From Tetranychus cinnabarinus (lineage: Eukaryota > Arthropoda > Arachnida > Trombidiformes > Tetranychidae), in assembly GCA_022266195.1 (NCBI GenBank), contig WHVY01000006.1, forward strand, positions 3,410,001 to 3,474,000: a stretch of 64,000 nt of DNA. The letters run 5' to 3'. A model generated the notes under the pieces. That model saw only the letters and a program-made list of their open reading frames with translations, had not been told where the DNA came from and made no database searches. The position numbers were made by a program, and so were the translations under genes. Numbering within the stretch: the stretch's first letter is position 1; each line of letters begins with the position of its first letter. Below are positions 39,248 to 53,400 of this stretch, one piece after another.

Positions 39248-42200
39248 TCTTGGACCAGGAGATGATGATGGCCTTTCAATTGTTATTAGTGGTATCAATT
39301 GTGAGAGTGGGCACGATGAGCTTGTAATTTTTGACTTGTTCTTGTTGCTAAAACACTTGACATTCGGTCTAATTTTACATCTTTGAACATGAATATAATA
39401 ACGATAACGGTAATAATTTGAGTTTTTATATCTTGTAAGGAGACTGCAGGGAGTTGACTGGGATTGGGTAATGTTGCCTTTGGTAGTGAAAAATGTTGTG
39501 TTTGGTTTTTGTTGCATTTTTTGTTACTGCTTTACAAGTTGATGGTAAACTTGTGAACATAATTTTGAGTCAAATACTTTTTCAATTGTGTCGAGGTGAA
39601 GGAGAGAAGGCCACTTTATAAATGTATTTGTCTGTCAGTTGATTGAACCAAAGTTTCATTTGCAATTCAAATTTAATCTCAATCTTAATCTTAACCAATT
39701 TAAACACGTGCTGGCTATTTTAAGCTGCTAATTTGTGTTTACCAATTTCTCACTGCTTCTGTTTAATGGATAATTTGGTTGCCTTATAAGCTCATATCTA
39801 TCTTGTAAAAACCATTTTACACTCATCAAGTTGAGATGAATTCTGATGAGATGTCATCATGTTGATTGGTTATCAAATTCAAAGTTATCACTTGCAGATT
39901 TAGTTCTAAATATAATAGTTTTCCTTGGTATCATTCAGGGTAACAGGTCGCAGATTTTTATAAAGGAGATTAAACATTCACATAAAACAAGATGTTCATG
40001 AGTCGAAACACCCTGATTGTTCTTAATGTGTTTCAATTGTAATGTGTTTGCATGAAGATTTTGTTCATACCTCTTCACCGTAAAATTAGCCTGGAAGCCT
40101 CTGATGGTCTCAACCTACAAGGGAGACTTTGCGGGTTGAAGTATCACATAACAAATTGGTTTGCATTCAATAGCTATCAAGACGATGGGTTCATTGAAGC
40201 CATTTGCTTCACCGAGAAGTCTCCTGCCTGATACCGCATCAACCGCGTATCCATTGTAAGCCAATTAGCCGATGTGATACAGATAAGCTCATGACTCGAG
40301 AACCACTTGGAAAATGCACATATCCCGATTCTCTATTTCACAGAGAATTTTCACAGACAGATAAAATTGCTGATCAAAGTGCTCTTCCACATTGCCAGTG
40401 AATAAAAATTTCTAAGAAAATTAAAAATTCGACAAATAATTGTTTAGTGTTAGCTATTCTTCGAATGCAAGATTGCTTCTGTAACTCGATGTTATGCATT
40501 GCAATATTCTGGATAGAGAAACTGAACCTTAAGAAACGCAGCACACTTTATTTACATAATTGACTGGACAAAAACTCACCTTTGAAACTTGCCTCAAGCC
40601 AAGCGAGCGCTCAATGCTTAACATTGAAACTCTCTGCAAGACGACCAGAACATTACAAAACATTGCAATGGTTACCATTAAATTCAATTAAAATGATAAC
40701 AAGGTGAACCTGAAATGGCAATTGTTGAGCCTAACCATTGGAACCAACATTGTTTAGCTTATTGTCAATTTTATAACCATTTATGGTGCAATAATAATTT
40801 TTTTAATAATAGCAATAACAAATAATAATAACGTCAACAGCACACAAAAAAGGAGTTACAAGATAACAATGTTATTATCTGCAACATTTACTTTTTTTGT
40901 AGCTTCTTTCTTCTAGATGATTGTGAACATTGTTATTCACTCAATGTGAATCTCTTGTTGAACGTTTTCCTTTTCAGGTTCTCGATTCTTTTCTTTATTT
41001 CATCCTTACCTTTAGCTGCAACAGTATTCATCATTTTATTTGCAACGGATTAACAGGGAATGTCAGGTTTGTAACCTTTAATTGGTAACTATTATAACTA
41101 CCAAGTTCTTGAATCAACTGATCAGCTTAAAGGGAGTAAAAAAGAGACAGAGAGAAACAAGAATCTCATAGAGAATAGGGAATGAACCGAACAAGAAGAA
41201 GAAGAAGAAAAAAGAAGAAAAGTTATTTTGATGATAAAATAGATTTCAGAAGATTTCACGTCTCATTGCATATTGTAATTGGATTTATAATCTCGCTTGT
41301 TCTTCAATATTATTATTATAACATTCAATTCAACCTTTTTTTATCCATCGTTACTTCTCATCATTTTAATCATCGTTTGAGTTTCTCGCTGCTTCCCATT
41401 CAATTGTAAAAACAAAAAGTGAAATTTTCCGAAAAATCAATTTCGATCTTTTTTTCCTTCAAAATTTTGACCCTTTACTTTTTTTCCAAGCTCACATTTA
41501 ATTGAATTTTGAAATTTGATTAAATTGATTTATGAGAATATTTTGATTGTTTTATTTGGCTTGGAGCAGTTTAAATGTTTTAACCATGAAACAATATTGG
41601 ATAACATGTTAATAGATGCCTTGAGAGAATGAAAAGTGTGGAAAAATGATTCTTATTCAATCTCGTCCTTTTTCCCTCCATGACAATGATTTCAATCTTG
41701 AAAATTGAATGTAAAGCGTGACTTTTCAGGATATGAGCTATAAATAGAAAAGATTGAAAAGTTGAATTTTCTCGGTGATAAATGGAGACTAAAATGTTGC
41801 CTCGGGTTGAATCTTGAAACATGAAGCACACTATGAATGTTGAAAGTCATCTTGAACATGATCAGGTTGCCTGTAAGAAGGAAAATTTGGAAGCAACAAA
41901 TTTTCCAGATTCTCACCTGAAGGAACAATGTGAAGTAATTGTCAGTGAACCAACAAGAATGTCGAGTAAATAATAGAAATTACAAAATTGCATAAAAATA
42001 ATTTTCTTTTAATAATAATTCAACTTTTTTTTCATTGAAATCAATTTGAAGCTCTTTTTTTGTTGGTGAAAAGATGTCAATCAATTATTGGAATAATTTG
42101 TTTTTTTCGCCGTTTCAAGTCAATTTCATTTTCTCTTTCAGCTCATCATGTTGGCGAAATGAAGATTTTTCAAGTTGATTTGTACTCTTTGACAATGGAA

Positions 42201-43809
42201 GACAATGAGAGAGAAATGTTTGTATTTCGTCTTTTCTCTTTTACTGAGGTATCAACTGGAAACAAATCAATTTCACGGTTACCAGGGCATCTAAGAATTG
42301 GTGAAAAGTTGGTGAAGAAATGATGATAATGATGATGAGAAAGAGTTTAACAAAACGTATTGGAATCACTTGAAGACGAACCTCTTTTTTTACTCTTTTT
42401 TTTCATTCTCTTACCTTCATGATCGTCTAATTTCAATCTTCTTGGTACGCTTGACTTCAGTCAAAACATGCAATTACTTATGGCCCATTGGTGAGGCAAA
42501 GAGAAATGTCATTGGAACAGAAACTGGAATAAAGGGAAAAGAAAATAAATATCATTCCCTGAACAATTTTCAACCCTTTTTCTTATTCACACTTTTATCG
42601 TCGACTATTCCTTTTGTTTTCCCGTTAATCGTTTTTTGCCACCTTACATTTGAAATTGAAATTTCATTCTCTTTCGTGTTTGGAGAAACTTTTTCAGCCT
42701 TTTGATAATGAATCAACAGATCAAAGTAAATTCAATTTAAATATCATTTTGTTCAATTGTGAGGTTCTCTCATCAGGCAATTTGATTTCTGTCTTTGTTC
42801 AATTTTGTATTTCAACTGTCACAGTTTATAGATTTAAACAAATTTAATCGATCAAGTTTTGATTGAATTTAAAATGGCATTTTTGTAACAATGATTTTAA
42901 TGATTAATGTGGCTTTCAGTCTCAGTTCAAGTGTTATGTTCAATTTTTTGGTCATTTTATTGCAGTAATTTTATGAAGTATTTCGGGGAAAATGATTTTA
43001 TAATGATTAAAATGTAATTAAAAATTAAAGTCGGGATAATAGCAACCAACGAATGACATTTGATTCAAAAGTCCCAAAATTTGGGAATGGAGATGAAATT
43101 GAATACTTGAACGCCATCTGCTGACGAAGAATCGAGTTTAATATTTTATGAAAATCTGATTCAGCAAAATTTATTCCAGTCCAACAGGGAATGATTGAAC
43201 TGTTGAATTTTTCTTCTTTAATTTTGTCTATTTCGTAATGAAATTCAAAGTTTTCAGATCAATATCTCCGCTTAGATTGGCACTACTAATAGTTGTGATC
43301 GAATGTTTGGAGCAACAAGCACATTCGCTGTACCTAATTTAGCCTTTTGTCAACCCTGAAGCAATTATTCATTCTTCATTCATCATCCGTATTCATCATT
43401 CGTTGCATTAACTTATCTGAGAAGCAATTAATAAATCAATAGGAATATTAGGCCGACAGGTCGAATCAACTATAATTAGAAACTTTTCTGGATAGTTGAT
43501 ATGGGTGAGGTCGAAATTCACTCAATAATCTATTATAATATCATGCCTATCTTTTTTGGGTCCAGAGTTGAGTAGACTGCAATTAAAAACAGTTGCAAAA
43601 TACAAATGTATCAAAAAAAAGTTTACTTTCAAGGCAAATTCAAAAAATGATGAATTGAACTGCATGAATTCATGACAATGCTAATGATGCTACTTTTGAT
43701 AATTTTCATTAGCGATATTTATTGAAATGCTTTGGAACAAATGTGATTGATTGGAATAAAAAATTTGAAGAAATTTTGAACAAGGCGCCGCAAGGAAAAT
43801 GAAAACATT

Positions 43810-43825
43810 TTTCGGTTAACCGAAA
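43810..43825. repeat. 16-bp perfect palindrome
   Basis: TTTCGGTTAACCGAAA is identical to its reverse complement. It lies about 570 bp before the Cng start codon, so it could be a homodimer binding site; this is inference only. Confidence 0.7.
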
Positions 43826-44364
43826 GGTGATGATATTGACTGATATCTAGGACTCGAATGGGATTTGCAATCCAAGAATGTAAACAATTTCTTGTTTGAG
43901 CGCATGAAAATTTGGTTACTTTTGGTTCAAGTCCAGTTGCTTGGGGTAACAATAGATGGTAGCCTCTGTCACGGAGTCGATTGAATATTTGAATGCAATC
44001 TTATATTAAATTGAAGGAGTAAAAGCATAATAACCAATTTTTCACTCCATGGATTGAGCAGCCTCGAGAGACTTTCTTGCTCATCCAAATGTTCACTTTT
44101 CAATAAACACTTGAAAGTCAAAAGGAAACTTTTGCTCGACTTGAAGCTCAGCTAGCCGAGCAGAAACCAAAATCAGAATAAGCCGAACGTTTCATTTTTT
44201 TATACAAATCAATCGTTACACATCGAACCGCGAAACGCAAAATGTTAATTCAAAGTTTACGTAATTTTTTCTATTCAATATAACATGTTGACGTTTGCAT
44301 GTTTGTCAGCTAATAAATAACTTTAACCTTTAAACTTGTTTCAATATTCAACTATCATCTGCAA

Positions 44365-44387
44365 CATCATCATCATCATCATCATCA
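44365..44387. repeat. CAT trinucleotide repeat next to the Cng start
   Basis: Seven CAT units ending four bases before the Cng ATG at 44391, so it probably lies in the 5' UTR. Its length is likely to vary between individuals. Confidence 0.9.
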
Positions 44388-44390
44388 AAA

Positions 44391-44416
44391 ATGCCCACAG
44401 GATGTACAGAAGAAAA
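44391..44416 (+). CDS. Cng: Cng exon 1 (start codon)
   Basis: ATG at 44391 starts MPTGCTEEK; Lys 9 is split in phase 2 at donor GTAAGT. Upstream in the same frame there is a TAA at 44331, and no AG dinucleotide lies between it and the ATG, so no acceptor could join an upstream exon here. That favours true initiation. The base at -3 is A. The exon is only 26 nt, and the following intron 65 bp. Confidence 0.75.
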
Positions 44417-47400
44417 GTAAGTAAAGTTAAGAAAGACGAATGTCGAATGATCTGAACGATATATTTAAATTGATTGTTCAGGTTAAAGGGATCTTGGGTC
44501 GTTGATCCGGCCAAATCGTTTTATTACCGTTGGCTTGGAATCATAACAGTTGCCGTCCTTTATAATGTCCTAATGATTATTGGACGAACAGTTTTCTGGA
44601 AACTCAACAATTCTCATCCATGGATATGGTTTGCAATTGATTACACTTGTGATTTTGTTTATATTATCGACATGTTCGTCAACTCAAGAACAGGTAAGCT
44701 CAATAACAAACAATTGAACTAAAGAAACCAAATTTCGAAAATTCTTTCCATTAAAAGTTGAAAATTTTTAGCAGAAACATTTCTCAAACTTAAAAGGTTA
44801 AGATCAACATTAAATATCAACGTTCAAGCTTGAAATTTGATCCACTGTGTCATCATTTTACCTACTTAATCAGTACATTAAAAGTTGATCAAGATTTGTC
44901 AAGAAATTAATAAAAGAAGCTAGAAAAGGCAGAGAAAACGAACTTACTTTATTGCAATTTTCATTATTAAAGGTGCACAAAAGAAACAGAATTTAAGACT
45001 TCGAGTTTTTCAAAGGAAACTTAACCGCAGAATTGAATTATGAAAGGAGTAACCATTGATAACTAACATCTTTTACACAATATTTCTAACTAATTTCAAC
45101 TATTGGAAGCTCAATAAGTGGATCCCAAAAAAGACTAAAAACTAGCGTGAATACAGAAGTGTATGAACGACGACTTGCTCTGGTTATGCCTTTTGTCTCG
45201 GATAACAGATTCATTGCGATCAAATTCATTCAATCGTTCCATTAATTTAGCAACTAATATTATACAACTTTGATTGAAGAGTTTTCCACTTCTGAGTTCA
45301 CCTCAATCCTTACTTGACCAGGAAACACGAGAAGCGCAATTGAGGCATTATCAACACAAAATGTTCCATTGGCTGCTTACAGAATCACAGAATCGCAAAA
45401 TGCATAGATTTATTCAAAATTATTGCTAAAAATCTCGACAATAGTTCATCTCTCGATATCAGTTAGAAGAAACATTTCTTGAATTTTGTTAGAACAGAAA
45501 ATTTAACCAAATCTTTCAGCATTCAGCCTTTCTCAAGTCGAGTGAAATAAAACAAAGATTTTCCAGTTTCTCTAGCAAATCAACTGCAAAACTTTTCACT
45601 GTCAATCTTGACAAATAAAACTACAAACCTAATTTTGGACTTTACAAGTTGACTCGAACGCAAAAGTACACAACTCATGCTTAGTCGTCGTAACTAATGC
45701 AATAATTTTAAACTGAAAAGTTGAAAATTTGTTAACCATCAATTATCATGTAAAGGTTTCCTTCTGTAAGGTATTCAAATATTGTTGGTAAATTGACAAT
45801 CCTGGCTCACAATTAATCACTCACTTGAGATGAAACTGAAAACTCTATTAATCATGAAAAAAATGGGCTTGAAATGGAGGGAAAAAAGGTTGAAATTCAT
45901 TTTGAAAGAAGAGAAGCAAAAAAAAGACATTTTTTCATCATTAATATTTTCTCACTTTTAGCTAATGAATTGAATTATCTTTTATAATGAGACAAATTCA
46001 AGTTTATCATCCAGCATCGTTTTAATCTAACACATTATTATTTATCGTTAACTCATTTCACCATGAATGCCTGATTCAAGCTTCTCTCTGTAAACAAGAT
46101 AAATTGAATTTCACATTATTCCTTTGTCTTTCAACCATCATGAACAGTAATTATAACTCTTTATGTTCAACATCTTTACTCATAATTATCACTGTCCAGA
46201 GCAAATAATGTTATAAAACTAACAAAACCTTTAACATTGTAAACAACTCGTTATTAACCGATCGAACCGTCTGACCCAAAAATCCAAGAAAAAATCGAAT
46301 TCTTTTTTTCCATTGAAATATATTCTAAAGTTCATTTGATATGGAATTTCAATTGTCCATAGTTGATGACTTTTCCTTTCTCTTCTAATCATATTTACTC
46401 ATTCAATTGGATTTTCATGGAAACCAAAAAATGCAATTGAAAGAGAAAAATGTTTTCAATTTGATTAGTTCGAGTTATCGATTAAAAACAAAACTCGAAA
46501 TGAAATCAATTGATGTAATTGATTCTCAAAGTGTCGTGAAAAGTTGCAATTCATTTTCGACTTCATTCATGGAGAAAATGTTCACCAGCAATTTGTCAAT
46601 TCAATTCGGAATAATAACATGATAACAATTCTGGTCACAAAATTTTCCACTTTTTCATCTTTTTTTCTCATTCTTAACCCTGCAACTTGGCAACTTGGAA
46701 TTTTCATGAAATAACATTTTCTAAACAATATTCCAAGTCGACTGTTTAAAGTGTCATATTGAAGTGAAGGTTTGCCTGAAGCAAAAACATAAACACAATT
46801 CATTATCACTTGGGTTGACTTTATTAAAGTTGATAAAATTTCATTATTTGATTAATCGAAAAATGAGTTTTTTTTTCATCTTCTCCAAAAGTTATTACAT
46901 TCTGATGATGCAAAGAGGTGATCGTGGGCAGCTTCATTTGAACCTCGAAAACGCAATTTCCGAATGAAAATTCATGTTCGAAAAATGAAGGGAAAGAGAA
47001 GAGAAAAAAAAGTTAATTAAAACTCGAAAGTTGAACACTTTTTGTTCTCATAATTATCATGATAATGAGGTTAACTTAAAGGTTGCCCAAAATGATTAAA
47101 TAGATTTCATTTCTTGATTCGTTTACAATGTTTAAACTTTTCAAGTTTTCTTCTTGTTTTCACTTTTCCCTTTTCAAATGTTTCAACCTTTACAAGTGTA
47201 ATTGAAATTGAAGTTTTTCAACTTTTCAAGATTCAATTTGCTTCAACAGAATAAGGTTTTACTATTGGAATGGAAAATTGAGCGAAGAAAAACAATTGCA
47301 TCATGAATGGTCATCACTGGATGAGAAACATGTTTCTTGGTTAATCTCTGGTTCTGTTGACCAACTTATAACAAAACTCATCTTTATTATATTTGTGGTT

Positions 47401-50400
47401 ACCTTGGAGTTAAAGTTATCTGTCCAATCTTTGCCTTTCATTCTCATTCCAACATTGAATCATCATTATCATCATTTTCATCTCTTTTTTAGACTTTTCC
47501 TTCTTTCTTTTTTCTCTCCCATGTTACTGATTCACGATTCTTTTTATCATTCCTTGTGTGGTTTCACATATTACGAGGTTATATCATTAATGGTCAATGA
47601 TGAAAATCCTGGTCAAAGTATAATAGCATTGATGATTGGAGTTGCCAAAAAACAAGAGGTTAAATTGAAGGGGAAAAAGGCTTAATGTCAACATGGAAAC
47701 AAGTAATGAAACAAAATGAAACACAAAAAGTAATATCACAATTTATGATTATGTTCATCTTGTTTCATCGAATTCATTGATTCCAAGAGAGACACATTTA
47801 GCTTGTTTGTTTCGAGATGGAAATGGAAAAAATGAATTTTTCTTTTCTTTTTGCATTTTCTTTTTTCGTCTTCCTTTCATCATTAGTTTCAATATTAAAA
47901 ACGATAACTTGTTGAGAGATGAAAAATGAAGTTGCAAGTTGAACCCAAAGTGAATCAAGGTTAATCAAGTTGGGTAAATGTATTTATGTAAATAAATTGG
48001 GTAATAAAGTGAAGATGATGGTTGAAAGTGAAACAAAAGGTAAAAGTGTTTCAGTGAAAATGGTTCAGACTAATTAATCAAATGTGAAAGTTGCAAGTTC
48101 ATTATTCAACATTGTAATTGGATTTTTTACTCTCACAATAAATAGTAATTACTGTTACCAAATGGTTATCAATTTTAATCAAATGACAATTTCAATGTTA
48201 ACCTTTTTTCTCGGCAAAAGTTACATTTTACTTTCATCTTGAACAATGTTATGAACAAGTTATGAGAAAGTTTTTTCAACAAAATTATTGTTCGTTTCAT
48301 GAATCGCAATAATGAATTTTCTGAACATATCATTGTTTCTAGTGTGTTTAGTGATTGTCAAGGAACGACTAATGTTATTGATTTTTTTATCAATTCGACT
48401 TTTTTGCTGTTCCAAAGTCAATCTTAAAGCATGACAGAGTTTACATGATGACTTTGAATCGGCTGTAGATCAGGAAGTTCTGTTGATCGAAATGATCATT
48501 TTTTCTGTTTCCTAACAAGTTGCTTGAATCCATCTGCAAGCTTCATTAAGGTTTCTCAATGAGTCTATTAATAATGAGGATAAAGTCAAAGTCACTATTG
48601 AATAAAGTAATTGAACATTTGAACTGAATTTCCGGAGAAAAGGCAAAACTCTGTTTTCATTGAATAAATGAATGAACAAAAAGAATGATTAAAGTGAAAG
48701 ATGAACATTAACGATTTAAGATGATTCCACTTTTAAACACTTGCAGTTGAGCTCAATGGTTTGATTGGTTTTTACTTTTGCAAGTTGACTTTTTTAGGTT
48801 AACATGAAGATGAAATATTGGATTAAAGAGAGAATCAAAATTGAATAAAGATTTCTGTTGTTTCATCATTTTCATTATCCACTTTTTTACCCTCTTCTTG
48901 GACCCATATTGCAACCTCAATCTGATCAACATTTGAAATGATTGATGAAGCAGCTTGGAAGGAAGACATTTCTAGTTTATCCAATAAACACCGATTGTAA
49001 TCATTTCAAATCCATTTTCATCTTGCAACTGATTGTTGACCTGAAGAAGGAAAAGAAAGAAAAACATGATAATCTCATCAGAACATTATCTTCAAATTTG
49101 TGACTTGTTCGCCCAAAGGTCGAACCTGATTAATGAAGCAATTTGCTGCAAAACAAAAGTCTCTTTTCGTTACCTGGACAAGTGTTGCTCTCATTATAAC
49201 CTCATTATCATTTCTTGCCTCAGGTTGAACTAAAAACTGAAAGAAACTCGGAATCATAATTTAATTGTTCAACGACTGTTCGCCAACTGTTAATGTTTCA
49301 TTGTCAAGTGCAACGAATTTCATGGAAAAGAGAAAAAGTTGAAGACAATTTGCAAACTCGTTAATGTAATAAATATTATTGGAGTTTCCTTGGAAAGTAA
49401 ATTGTCCAAGAAATGATTAACTCGTCACAGCTGAAAGTTGACCATAAATGAGGTTAGGAATCTGGTTGAAGAAGGAAAAGGTTTTCAAGGATCATCATGA
49501 GTTATCAGAGAATATAAATTGTTCCCTAATTTTAGTCGACATTTCATGATATTCTTGTTTCCTCCATCAAATTTCATCTCTAAATTGCAATGATAATTTT
49601 CGATGGGAAATTGAATTATCTCGAGCTAATATCAACCTTTTACTGCCAATGAAAATTTATCTCAATATCCTTCAGTCCCAATCATTTTTTTGCTTCTCCT
49701 TGCTTCTGTCCATTCCTGGTCATTATCATTCTCTGTTTGCTCATAACGATTCCCATATTAATGATGTAATATGAAGCGCAAAATTTTTCATCATTATCAG
49801 GTGAATTATCTTAATATTGACTCTACTCAAAATGGATCACTTTCATGGAACTGTTACATTCAACATTTTTTCCAGTTTTCATGTTTAGACGTTTTGTTTC
49901 TCACTCAGTTTTCCCTCAATAGTTAAGTCACTTGAGATAGTTTAGTTGAGAACTGATCAGTCGATTGAGAGTTGAAATTTGACCAATTTTAACCACATCT
50001 TGATGGTCAACAATTTTTCCTCTTTTTTTCTTGAAATGTTTATCCATTGTTATTCCTGTTATTATCGACTTCATTTCATCTTTTCTCATCTCTCATCTTT
50101 TCCGCCTGTTTTGCTGCTCTCTTGAGGATAAACTAAGTTCTTTCACTTGAAATAATAATGCGTTGGTCAAGCAAAAGAAGACCAAATATTCCCTTCTTTT
50201 TTATCATTATTACTGTTGTTGATGAAACTCGGCATCATTTTGTCATTGCTCATTATTATTCTTGATTCATGAATGAAATTCAATGTCAATGGAAAGTAAA
50301 AGACAAAAGGTCAATTGCATGGGTCAAATTGGTTAAGCTAGGTAAATTGGAAAAGTTGCTTTTCTCATTCTTCTTTTGATTCGTCAACATTATTCGATGA

Positions 50401-53400
50401 GGATAATCGTTGAAAGAATAGAGGTTTTCCAGTTTTTCGAGTTTCCAAGTTTATCATTATTGTTAATCAGATTGCTGATCAGAATTGCCTGTCAAACTCT
50501 GTTGGCGGATACTTTTAATGAAACCAAAATTTAGAGACATGAACTTGATAAGATGAGAAGAAGAAACAATTTTTTCATCCATTTCCAAATGAAGCCATTT
50601 TTGACATAAAATTGATTGACACCTTAATCAACCATGCCACTCATGTGTTGATAATGCTTTTCAGTTTTGTTCGTTGAGAGTTTTATTCAACTTCATCTGA
50701 TAGTTTCAAATCATTTGTCTCTTAAAGTCAATATTGAAACCAACGCGTGCTTTGTTAAGCTTTTCAAGTTTTGAAAATTTCTTCAACATTCGATTCAAGT
50801 GATTTCCAGAAAAATTTGCAAATTTCCACGCGAACAAAATTCGTCAACGAATTGGAATCAAAATAAACAAAATGAACTTCTCAAGAATAAACTTTCAATT
50901 TGAATTTTCCTTCTATCTCTCATCTAATGCTATGCAAATAAAATTTCAAGTTGAACTCGGAAGTTATAATTCCGGATGTTTCTAAAACTCCTGAAAGTTA
51001 TTGTTGGAAAAAGAACTTTTAACAACTTGGAATGGAAAATTTTAAATTCTGATGTTGAATAAAAACTATTAACATTGTACTTTAATCGAGTTGATACTTG
51101 AACCACAATCTCGACTGTATTTACTCTTGACTCTTGAACCAATTTTTCCTGTTGTTAGCATCGACTTATTTACCTTTGATTGATACCAATGAAAGTGGTC
51201 AAGACTTTGTAAAGCATCTTGACCTTCTGTGCCAATAAAAGTAAATTGAATATCGTTCTGATAAATGTAAAGTTGAAACTGGTCAAGACTGTTACTTGTT
51301 ATCCTTTGCTTTTCAATGAAACTGGGATTTTCTGTTTTCACTCCCAGTGAGTTTACTGTTAACTGACAAAATAAATTGTCACAAGAATTGCATTTATCAA
51401 GGAGAGAGAGAGAGAAAAAGGAAAAGGAAAAGTTCTAAATGACGTTAATGGTGAAGAGAAGAAGGAAAGTAACACCTTTAATATATGAGAAACATTGTTA
51501 TTCACTGTATGTGATAATATTATGGTGCTGAAAATATAATGATAATAATAATGGAAGCAATAATTGAGAAGCATTTTATCACAATATTATTATGAGAATT
51601 GTGTTGATTGAAAGAAGAGTCCAGAATTGACTCTCGATGACACATTCCGATTGGACTTTTACATTAAACAAAGAATGTTATTAATATTTGTGTTATTAAT
51701 AAGATTGTTCATATCATTATTATCATTGTTATTATAATTAATATCACAGTCAATTCCAAGTGTTATTCACAATTGTTTCTGTTTTTTTTCAACCAATTTC
51801 TTTCTTCTTTTCACAGATTGATATTATTGCATCAATAAAATATTCAGACAATGTTAGTCTTAACAATTTAGGTCAGAATGTAATTCAATTCCCTCAAGTC
51901 CATAGAATGTGTTTGTTTATCAAATTGAGAAGTGAATAACTGGGAGGGAAAAGAGAAAAAATTGCAAGTAAAAAAAGTTGTTCGAATAAAGATGTAAAAT
52001 GTTCTTCAAAACTGAGAGTCAAGACTAACGAATGGAAGTGCAAAGTTGCAAGAGTGTGAATAGACGCCAACAGTTATCTGGATAACTGGGAGGTTGAATG
52101 GAAACAATGGATTGAATGATGAATACATGGAAATAGGATGAGAATAATTTGTAAGATAATCGCTTAAGGAGAAGAAGAAAAAAAGTTGATAACAATAAAA
52201 GGTAATGATGATGAGGAGAGAACATAAAGAGGAATGAATAAGGAAACGGAAATTAATGGTTTGACTTGTCTAAATATTAACATTGACCTGAACCTTAAGG
52301 TGTACCTTTGCTCTTGTTTGCTCAATATTGTTTATTATCATTATCTTCCCTGTTCATTATCTCTTCAGCATAAAACTAGTATTAAGATAAATATCAGTTT
52401 TCATGTACAATCGACATGTTACTTGTTTACTCGCCATGTTTGACCTGTAAATGCACAAATTCAGAATCAATAAGTTCTGATGATGCCCATGTATGCATTT
52501 GGATCTTTACTTTTTTGTGAACTGTCAGGAATTGTCGTTTATTTAGAGTTGTTTGGATTGACTTTTTGATCAAAACTTTCGGAATCATTTTGCATCACAA
52601 TCAAAAGCGATAATTTGAAATGAACAGTAAAATGAAGAAAATAAGTTCCAATTTCTTGAAGATTTATTCGGGCAAAAAGGCGAACAGAAAATTCCGATTA
52701 AAATGAACAAATGAAGCTTCAAAGTGAAATGTCAATATTTCTTTTCTGTTCAATCATTTCAGAATATATCTTTTCATATGTTTGTAATAATTTTCACGTT
52801 TTCATCATTGACTTCAGACAAACCTGACTCAAAAATAGCTTCAAATGTTTCTGACTCTTCATCTTCAAAATTTGGTTTTTTCATTCAGTTTTGACAGTAA
52901 TATCGCGTTAGTAACATGATAATGATCAAAGAATCTCTAATTTGATTTCTTTTTCCATCTTCCAAAGTAAAATGAGATTAACTGAAGTATTCAGTGTTAG
53001 CTGGAGAGCAATGGAATCGATTTATATCTTTATCCGTTTTTAAACGATATTTTGGTCGATTGTTGAAGTTGTTTTTTAAACACTTTTTACTCGATACTCT
53101 TTGACTTTACTTTTACTTGAGAATCCATTCAGATTGAATTTGGTCAGAAAAGCGCATTTGCTTCCCTGTTTACTGAATGATTAACCTCAATGTTTACAAA
53201 CGTATTTACCTGTTTTCTCATGGGAAGCTGGTTAAAGAAGCTATAATATGGAAATAAGGTAAATATCATAATAAGGGTAGCAAATGGTGTTAGTTGGAAA
53301 TGAAGGGAAAGAGGGAAAAAAGGTGAAAATGAGAGGCAAAACGTCTTATTTTTTTCTCATGTTTCTCTTGTCTATCCTTTGAATGATCATTTCTCATTTC

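Larger units (their letters stand above)
37492..44390. other. Intergenic sequence upstream of Cng
   Basis: No recognised gene. Contains a CT microsatellite (39222-39247), a GC-richer island at about 40080-40400, two adjacent unrecognised open frames (42060-42323 and 42370-42705), and a 16-bp palindrome at 43810-43825. A short stretch at 44102-44179 reads like coiled-coil protein. The last few hundred bases should include the Cng promoter, but no clear TATA box or initiator can be assigned. Confidence 0.55.

Noticed and set aside
43850..43960. tRNA-like B box GGTTCAAGTCC near 43924
   Set aside because: No matching A box, no anticodon arm and no acceptor stem can be drawn around it; at most part of an old repeat.
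47278..47685. 135-codon open frame in the Cng intron
   Set aside because: Opens with TTG rather than ATG, has a low-complexity His/Phe centre, and no similarity I can name.
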